Shown piece by piece: positions 56,742-64,000 of a stretch of 64,000 bases of DNA. The notes under the pieces were generated by a model. That model saw only the letters and a program-made list of their open reading frames with translations, was not told the DNA's origin and ran no database searches. Made by a program: the position numbers and the translations under genes. This DNA comes from Nymphaea colorata (lineage: Eukaryota > Streptophyta > Magnoliopsida > Nymphaeales > Nymphaeaceae): contig NC_045147.1 in the NCBI RefSeq assembly GCF_008831285.2, positions 1,574,001-1,638,000 on the forward strand, written 5' to 3'. Within the stretch, counting starts at the first letter, position 1; every line of letters starts with the position of its first letter.

Positions 56742-59274
56742 GTCCTTCAATAGAATCGATGCCCAACCTAGAGAGAAAGACTGGAAGACAGTAAAAAAAG
56801 GAAGGAAAACGAAGGGGAAGAAAAGAATGGTCAGTGGTAGAAAGAACCAACCACTGGTAGTCTGCCTTCTTTTAATCTCTGTGATAATACAGAGAGATTT
56901 CAAGCAGAGGGGCGTGCTGTGTTTTTTCTTCGTAGCAGAATCTTTGGTGCAATAAAAACTAAGACTCTGCTCTGCTGTTTGCTGCTGCCATAATGACTGC
57001 AACGCTCTGGCCTTGTCTCTCTGCCATGCCTACGGAAACCCATAAACATGGGGATCAAAAGAAGAGAGAAAATAATAATAAAAATACAAGATAACTTTCT
57101 GTGCAACACCCAAGCTTCACCTCATATTTCATGCCAGCCATTACGTTTTCAGAGTTTCTGATAGAGACCCGAGTTCCCTTCTGTAGCAATTGTCAGCCAG
57201 AACTCTGGTTCGTCGCATTTCAGACGATGGAAAATGTATTGCTTCGATGGCCTTGCTAAAGGCACAATAGTACCTCTTTTGTTCTTCTGAAAAGACAAAT
57301 TAAGAGTGCGTTAACGTTTAAAATATCCAAATGGAGGGTGTGTGAACATTTAAAATATCCATTTACTCCTGAATTTTAAGTTTCCACTGATTCAAAAGTA
57401 TAGTTGGAAACGAATCAGAAGACCAGTTGATTGGCCAGTCATTAATTTAATTCAATAGACTATTTAATGGTGTTGGAAACAGTGGATATGCTATGCTCCA
57501 ATTAAAAAGTGTCATTCATGTCCTCAAGCAGAGAGTGGTTTTGACATCTCATAGGATCACAACTTTTAATCAGTTATTTTGGAGGGGAAAAAAGTTGTAT
57601 TCTCTTTCGTATGACTAGGTCTAGCCTATGCGCATGCTCACCACACCACAATAAAGCAAGTAAAATAAAGAATTATTCATATAAATTTGTTGAGCATATA
57701 AAAGATTAAAATCACACGAAATAAACTTAAGATAAGATACATGCACAAACAATATATGATGATGATGTTTATGCCACCATTTACCTTGTGTTAAAAATTT
57801 CCATTGGATCTCCAAGTGCTATGGTTAGGCAATACTACTTATGCAAAAAAAAAGTGCTTAAATTTACGATTATAATGTTAAACATTACCATGTAAACTTC
57901 CAATTTTATCCCGACCAAAAGCAACAGCTGGTAAATTATCGCTTTTCTCTAGGAGAATTCAAAGTGAACACACATTTCTGAGTCATTCAGGAAAATAGTA
58001 ACATTGGAAAACGGTAAGCCAGAAAAGAAAAAACAAGACAGATTATATCTGAGTTCCCTGAGACTGTGAGTTGGGGGCCAGAAATAACAAAAATGCCCTT
58101 AACAGTAAGCCCAAGAACCCTTTATATCAGGGCAAAATAGGATTTCAAAAGTATGGTTTTTTTTGTGAAGAAAGGCAAAATTACCCCTTCATTGAGAAAC
58201 AATGGTTTCGGAATATGGCTGAAACTTTTACTTATGGAAGCTGTTTTTAAAAATTAAGCAAATAATAACAAGAGAACCATCTTTCTCTTCTGGTCCTACC
58301 ACTTTCTTGCATTTTACTTCCTCGATCTTCTCTCTCGTTTCTTCCCAGCTTCCCCTTTTCGTTTTCCACCTGAACGCCTCCTGTAACTTTGACGATTTGA
58401 GTTTTTTAATCATGAAAATGGATCTTGGTTCTGTAAGAAAAAAAGCTTCTGCCTGCAGACCATAAAGGGTCATGTCAGACATGAAGTTGAACTTTAATAA
58501 CGTCAAGTCTGAACGCTAGCCATTGTTACATAAACATCCGCTCCATAAATTAAATAGCATGCACCAAAACATAAAGATTCATTCAAAAGAAACTGTTCCT
58601 CAGCAGCATCTTCCTTTCCGGTTACTTTGGCTTTTACCAAGAACACCCCAAGCTTTGGTTGAAAGTAAAGCATAAAAAAATATTCCATAAAAGTTGTACG
58701 AGAACAATGACATAGTTCTGGCGATGTGTCTGAGCATCATTATATACTGACGCTGTATTAATAGTACATTCAGGGTGTTAACATACATGACTTCCAAAAA
58801 ATTAAACAAAGAAAATCCTTTAATTTGCCTCCAAAAATTTTGTACTCCTTTTCGTAAAAATGAAACTTATGTTTATAAAGATGGCAATATGTAATACAGT
58901 AAAGTACACTGACCTGGATGCCAGTAAGCAATATATTATTGCCGTAAACGCCAAATCATAATATTATGCACTGGCTGAATTAAGAACCTCTGTTTGCACA
59001 GTCGAGAAAGGACAAGGTTACGTACAGTTCACGTTTTCACTTTTCTAATTAGATCAGCAGCAATTTTCTATTACTTCATACAAGTGGAAGGTGTTAGGTT
59101 ACTTGGGGTTTAAGGCTTGAATGCAACTCTACTTTCCTTTCTAATACGTCGCCTGAGCTTCTAAATACCAGCTTGATAAGAGGAAGCTAGTAGAAGCAAT
59201 AGAAATCACTGCTTGAGAGATTTAGGAGGCATTGTTTACTTGTGTTAAGGTAGAGTAACTGATAAATGAGGAAT
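56742..59274. other. GRF upstream region and intergenic sequence
   Basis: The first few hundred bases should hold the GRF 5' leader and promoter. I see no clear TATA box. The remainder, including a minus-strand open frame at 58228-58506, has no recognisable domain. Confidence 0.45.
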
Positions 59275-59829
59275 TAGAGTCATGATTAAACCATGAGTCA
59301 AGTAACTCGAGCTAGACTCGTATATGTTCTGCCCATTTGTTCAAGTGAAAAGGTAAATTCATCTAGTTAAGCAAGCCGAGCCCAAGCTAAGTGTGCTTAA
59401 CCTGGATTAGCTCAAGGAGGCTTGTAAAAGGAACATATATAACTTGTTTGACATTTACACTAAAGAGTCGATCTTTGGTGTAGTAGGTGCTTTTCATGGT
59501 AGGTGGTTACTGGACTTTTAGTTCAAAAACAATTGTTTTATAGAGGAACTTGAACATGGAAACTCCCACATACCAGTTACTTATATAACCATTTGAACAA
59601 TCTACTTTTTTGATAATTTTATAAGATGTATTTTATATATACATATTCTTTCTCGAGCTTAACCGAGTTTAACCGAGCCGAGCCACTTAACTCAAGTTCT
59701 ACTCGTTTAGGTTGTCGAATTCATTACTTAACTTGAATTCGACTTGTTTAATAAATGAGTCGAGTTTGAGTCAAGTTTATCGAGCGAATTTGAGTCGTTA
59801 GAGTTAGCTCAACTCATTAAACAGCCCTA
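59275..59829. mobile_element. Degenerate TIR element with CGAGTT/AACTCG-rich ends
   Basis: The start (TAGAGTCATGATTAAACC...) and the inverted end (TAGGGCTGTTTAATGAG) are loosely similar. Both ends carry many CTCGAG/GAGTTT motifs like the element at 23003. There is no target duplication or coding sequence. It has a hAT-like appearance only. Confidence 0.4.
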
Positions 59830-60344
59830 ACTAAGACAGATAACCGATGTTACTAAAGTAACCACATTTAGCTGAAAGGCCCCACAATAGATATTCATAT
59901 CAGTTTGATCAAATCTTTTTGCTTTTTTTAATTCTCGTTCCAGATAATCCTTGTAATTGTTGGGGTTATATATGGAGTTGAGGTTCCGTTCTCTTCCTTC
60001 TTACTCCTCAATGAAGACCTCAACCCATTGCATAAAAAGCTAAAATCCCTCAAGCCAACACAACCCTTACTTCTACATGCATTGCACATTTCTAACAAAA
60101 ATTGGTCGATCAGATGCAATTAGCCATGTGTATATTACTCAAAGCTCTCTCAAGACATTTCATCACACATGTTTAGGTCTGGCCATATAAATACCTGAAT
60201 TGAGCTGAAGATAATTTGTTCTACATGTTCCTCCTCATGATCGAGCCAGGGAGAAAAGAGAATGAGTGAGAGAGAGAGGGCGCACCTATATGATAGCACT
60301 CGGTACCACTTAAGAACCCGACCATTGGAAACGAGGGAGATTGG
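59830..60344. other. Intergenic, no gene seen
   Basis: AT-rich, with a GA-rich patch near 60260-60285. Confidence 0.5.
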
Positions 60345-60352
60345 CTTCAGAT

Positions 60353-60549
60353 CAGGGACAGAGCGAAGGAGGGGCCTGCCTAGGCCATGGGCCCACCTCA
60401 GCCAATGAAATGTTTTTTTTTTACATTGAAAAAAATAATATTTTTTAATTGCGTAATGTATTTTTTGTATTACAATTCAGTTTGGCCCTACCCGGATCCA
60501 GAGGTCGGACTGCCGGTCCGCCCCTGAAGAAAATCCTGGCTCTGCCCTG
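60353..60549. mobile_element. hAT-type MITE with perfect 8-bp target duplication
   Basis: A 197-bp element starting CAGGGACAGAGC and ending GGCTCTGCCCTG. The target duplication CTTCAGAT is perfect (60345-60352, 60550-60557). The interior is AT-rich with GC-rich shoulders. An 8-bp duplication and CAGGG termini are typical of hAT. Confidence 0.88.
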
Positions 60550-61028
60550 CTTCAGATGAACAGTTTCATGGTTTAGGGCTGCAGATCGAGATAGAGAGTT
60601 AGAGAAAGAGTGAAATACTGAAATAGAAAGAGGAAGAGATGGACTAACATGGCAAGAGTTGCATCGTCCATGGCCGACGTAGAACCTCAGCCAAAGACAT
60701 AGGTAGAGTGAGCGAGAGATGTAGCGTACTTGTAGACTTGGTAGGAAACAAAGAAACTTCACCGCAAAAACTAAGTGACAGAGAGGACAGGGGGAGCACA
60801 GGAAAAGAGACCGAAAGGGAGAGAAGGAGAGACTGTGGGAGAGAGGCTGAGGATTTCGCTTTCGTGGTCGATCCATGAATCCTTGTTCTGTAGTAAACCA
60901 CGGAAGGCTGCGGATCTGCCAGGCCTTTTGCACCCCGCGTTCCACGTCCAGCCCGTTCTACTTGTTACGCATCCAATGTTTTCATTGGCTTTGCATAGAC
61001 GGAACGTAGCTGTTCCGTTCCATGGCGT

Positions 61029-61050
61029 TCCAGTGCAATCAAACGACCTC
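61029..61050. repeat. Orphan right terminus of a GAGGTCGTTTGATTGC-type element
   Basis: GCAATCAAACGACCTC is the same terminal sequence as the right end of the element at 25218-28436. No matching left end is visible within several kilobases, so the element is truncated or its left end has decayed. Confidence 0.65.
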
Positions 61051-61057
61051 TCAAACC

Positions 61058-61301
61058 CACTACAAGAATACATGCTATTTGCAATGGCCATTTCTGTTGC
61101 CAATAAACCAATTGCCTTTGCCAATAACTTCATTGGCATGGCCCATGTCCTTGGAGCTAGCCAATGGCTGTCATTACCCTTTGCCGCTTGTGGAAGGCTT
61201 TTTGCAAGGGTGCATGCCATTGCCAAAGAGAACTACGCTAGTGATGATCTGGTATATGCTACAGGAGTACATGCTATTTGCAATGGCCATTACTGTTGTC
61301 T
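61058..61301. mobile_element. CACTA-like terminus with subterminal direct repeat
   Basis: CACTACAAGAA begins at 61058. The segment of about 40 bp that follows ('tacatgctatttgcaatgg' core) recurs at 61259-61301 with three mismatches. CACTACAAGAA and nearby repeated subterminal motifs are typical of CACTA elements. The opposite end was not found. Confidence 0.5.
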
Positions 61302-61548
61302 TTGTGCCAGCAAAGCTCCATCCTTGCTACTTCAATTTTGATAAAGGAAATGAATTACTTTTTTGCCTACAAATAACTAAATCTATCTCCCTACTACTTC
61401 TACTTTTTGGCTTGAGCTTCTTTGATTCAAGTTCAAGGGTGGGAAAAGAACATATGAAACTGAAATAACTCACTCGAAACACGTTCAACATGGACCTTAC
61501 CAAGTTCAAGAGGGTTTGGTTACACCTCTTAGCTATACTATTTTGTTG

Positions 61549-61767
61549 CAAGGGTGAAACCAGGGGGGTTGGCAGGGATCATCCTCCCACCCCTCCCCCC
61601 ACCACACCGCCGCTGCCTCCCCCACTCCGACCTTCGAAAAATTTAAATAAAGTTTTTGAAATTTGATTTAGTCTATATAAAAATATAAAAAAGTTATATT
61701 TTACCTCACTTAAAATTTCAAACTATAGTTCGGCCCTCCCAATAAAAAAATTTTGGCTCTTCCTCTA
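61549..61767. mobile_element. hAT-type MITE
   Basis: It starts CAAGGGTGAAACCAGG and ends with an inverted counterpart (GGCTCTTCCTCTA). Flanks are TTTTGTTG (61541-61548) and CTTTGTTG (61768-61775), 7 of 8 matching. The interior has the same G/C-rich then AT-rich layout as the copy at 62720. Confidence 0.7.
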
Positions 61768-62239
61768 CTTTGTTGTGCTGTTTTAGGCACTGTTTTTTTT
61801 TTTTCTATTTATTCCAAGTCCTTTGTAATGAAAGCTTATTTCAAGCTCTAGTTTGATAGTTTTTGTGAGACGCATATGGCCTTTTTAAGAAAATGGCAAA
61901 AGGTGATCAATCAAAGTTAGAAGGTGGCCCATAAAAAGGGAAGGCTCTCAGGGCTTGGATGGATCCCTCAAATCAAACATGGGCTAAGGGACCTTTGTGT
62001 AGAACAAAAGTGCTTGTCTGGTTAATCCTACTAGATAGTGTCCAAACTCAACACAATATTAAAAAGTCGGGTTTTCATTTGCAAAAAATGTGTGTAGTAT
62101 GTTCAGAAGATAAGTGACCGGTGAACTTGCCTCATGGGTCATAACATAGCTGGTTGAGCTAGGGGCATGTGAAATGTCTTGTCTCTAGTTGCACCGCTAC
62201 ATGCACTGACACTGTTGTTGCCCATAACCTCAGAGGTTG

Positions 62240-62410
62240 GGGAATTGGGGCGGGCAGGGAGGCTGGCAGGGGCTATCCCCTCTTTCTCCTCATCCTCCAT
62301 CCCCCACCCTCCACCTCGGATTTTAAGAAAATCCAAACTTTACATATACATTTTAAAAATTTTAGTTTCACCTACAAAAAAAAATCATAGTTTCACTCCT
62401 TTGCTGAGGG
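62240..62410. mobile_element. Probable hAT-type MITE fragment
   Basis: It has the same internal layout as its neighbours: GGGAGG/CCCCTC shoulder, 'cggattttaagaaaatccaaact', AT tract, 'cacctacaaaaa'. The ends are unclear and no target duplication was found. Confidence 0.5.
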
Positions 62411-62719
62411 GAGGGGGTCTTCACCATGGGTTGTTAACCTCTCGCTCAAATTCAAGAGAACAATGAACTCTTTTTTAGATTTTCTCAGTGGTAAAAGATT
62501 TATTTGGGCCACATGAGCAGGTGCATACCGGATTGGCCCTTGATGTTTAGAGATCAGCTTATGGATCTGGGACAATAAGGAGCAAAATATAGTGATTTCT
62601 TTGGAGGACCTGGTTGTTCTCAACACTGGCTGCGTTGTGCTTGAAATAAAATTCTCTACAGAGTAGTGCCTCTGCACATGCATTTTGACTAGACAAATCA
62701 ATGGGGATATTCTTAGAAT

Positions 62720-62897
62720 CAAGGGCAGAGGTAGGAGGGAGGGTATGCCCCCTCCCTCTTCGGATTTTTAAAAGTAAAAAATTTACATGTAAATTGTTAA
62801 AAAATTAGTTTAACCTCTATAAAAATTTTAAAAAAATATATTTCGACTGAAACTATACTTTGACCCCTACAACAAAAGATTCTTAGCTCCACCCCTG
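62720..62897. mobile_element. hAT-type MITE
   Basis: 178 bp, starting CAAGGGCAGAGG and ending AGCTCCACCCCTG. The flanks CTTAGAAT (62712-62719) and CTTACAAT (62898-62905) match at 7 of 8 bases. Confidence 0.78.
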
Positions 62898-63121
62898 CTT
62901 ACAATGACTTAGCTAAGAAGGAGCACTGAGGTTTGAGCTATGTTGCTGGATTTCTAATAAGACCATGACGTTTCGGTTCTTATTGTTTTATTCTGACTTG
63001 TATAGTGGTTATGTTTCTACTTAAGTGTTTTATTGATACGCTTCCTGTTTTGTTTTGTCTCTGAACGGTTGGTAGTTCGGATCTCAACCATCGTTGGTCC
63101 TGTGACATTAATGCTATAAAA

Positions 63122-63154
<33 letters not shown>

Positions 63155-63180
63155 GTTGTTTCTCTCTCTCTCTCTCTCTC
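63122..63180. repeat. TC microsatellite, interrupted
   Basis: Two TC tracts are separated and followed by CTCGTTGT. Confidence 0.95.
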
Positions 63181-64000
63181 GTTGTGAAGGTAGTAGCTGC
63201 TAGAAGCAGGGGTGCTTTGCTGAAAAGTAAGCACTGGGGAGTGGTTTATCAGTGCCTTGAGGTGACCATGGTGAGGCATGGTGAGTCTTGCAAGCCTCTT
63301 CTTACTTTCAAGTACAAAAGAGAAGGAGAAACTTTGTGGAAGCTAAGCGCCAATTGTGCAAGAAGCATATGCTGAGTGTATTTATGCATAATTGTACATT
63401 AATGAATCTATAACGGATTACTTAACTACCTAATTCTCAGACTGAAATGCGTGTTTTACTTATTCAATTATTTAATTATATATATTTTTATATATTAGCA
63501 GTTGTATTTATTATATGATTGCTACAAGTTTATAGGTTACAATTTTTTTCCAGCTATCTTAGCATGTAAACTTGTTTAACAGGTTGACTCTACGTACTTG
63601 TTATATTTCATGTTTATTAAATTCTGTTCACTTTTCTACAGTATGCACTGTAAGCATTTAATCATGAAACATACGCTTCAATGCATCAATTTCTGTGTCT
63701 CACTACAATAAAAGCTCAACTCCACACCCCACCTCAAAGTCATCCCCAGTATTGATAACTGAACATGGGTCTAAGTGACTGGCTGAAACAAGAGCCTTCC
63801 CTTGTAGTTTAACACCATATCTAACTCAGGTACGACTAGCATGGGTCAAGTAACTTGCTTAAACAGAACCCCTTTAAATATCTATTAATCATCAATAAGG
63901 GCATAGCATAGCTGGTGACAAGTTGGAAAAAGTCCAGTCATCAGTTCAACTTCTATGCATGCTACTCTTCTAAACTGCAAACAGTAGATGTACTACAATT
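63181..64000. other. Intergenic, no gene recognised
   Basis: A 63-codon frame at 63184-63375 has no recognisable motif. The rest is AT-rich. Confidence 0.4.

Noticed and set aside
56388-57002. 204-codon minus-strand ORF starting 261 bp upstream of the chosen GRF start
   Set aside because: The extra N-terminus is hydrophobic and unlike any GRF. The Met at 56741 gives the usual short leader before QLQ, and the 3' part reads into intron 1.
1-64000. CRISPR arrays, rRNA clusters, bacterial operons
   Set aside because: No regularly spaced direct repeats with unique spacers and no rRNA-like segments. The content is plant nuclear. I did not run a tRNA covariance search, so an isolated tRNA gene cannot be excluded.

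Overview
The window is nuclear DNA of a flowering plant. The evidence is a growth-regulating factor (GRF) gene with an intact miR396 site, plant-type LTR retrotransposons (Ty1/copia, the Tat branch of Ty3/gypsy and a chromovirus-like gypsy), many small TIR elements and AT-rich intergenic sequence. I cannot name the species. Only two ordinary host genes look intact: a small proline-rich single-span membrane protein (33.8-34.4 kb, + strand) and the three-exon GRF gene (55.4-56.7 kb, - strand). Nearly everything else is transposable-element sequence.

0-22.2 kb is a three-level nest. An old LTR in reverse orientation occupies 1-364 and continues at 20965-22185. A Tat-lineage Ty3/gypsy element (365-20959, 5-bp target duplication GAGAA on both sides) inserted into it. 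A Ty1/copia element (1092-6467, target duplication ATTCT) then inserted into the 5' LTR of the Tat element. LTR divergence agrees with this order: about 3% for the copia pair and roughly 10% for the sampled part of the Tat pair. Both elements are full of stop codons and frameshifts.

22.2-33 kb holds TIR elements. One is a degenerate element rich in GAGCTCGAG-like motifs. Another is a 3.2-kb element (25218-28436) that carries what look like two spliced exons. Near 32.2 kb lies a broken copy of an RNase H1 N-terminal-type (hybrid-binding, viroplasmin-like) domain.

39-46 kb is a decayed minus-strand chromovirus-like gypsy element whose 3' half is lost.

47776-51960 is a PIF/Harbinger element with a TAA target duplication. 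It encodes, in order, a Myb/SANT-like protein, the C-terminal remnant of the DDE transposase, and a complete small ORF with an RNase H1 N-terminal-type domain followed by a hydrophobic tail. The broken copy at 32.2 kb has the same 10-nt spacing between 3' splice site and ATG, so this accessory module may recur. It is the best candidate for something little described in this window. The 5' end of the element also holds stacked perfect palindromes built on the TIR motif.

57-64 kb downstream of the GRF gene is intergenic. It contains a cluster of short hAT-type MITEs (one with a perfect 8-bp target duplication), an orphan Harbinger-like terminus and a CACTA-like terminus.
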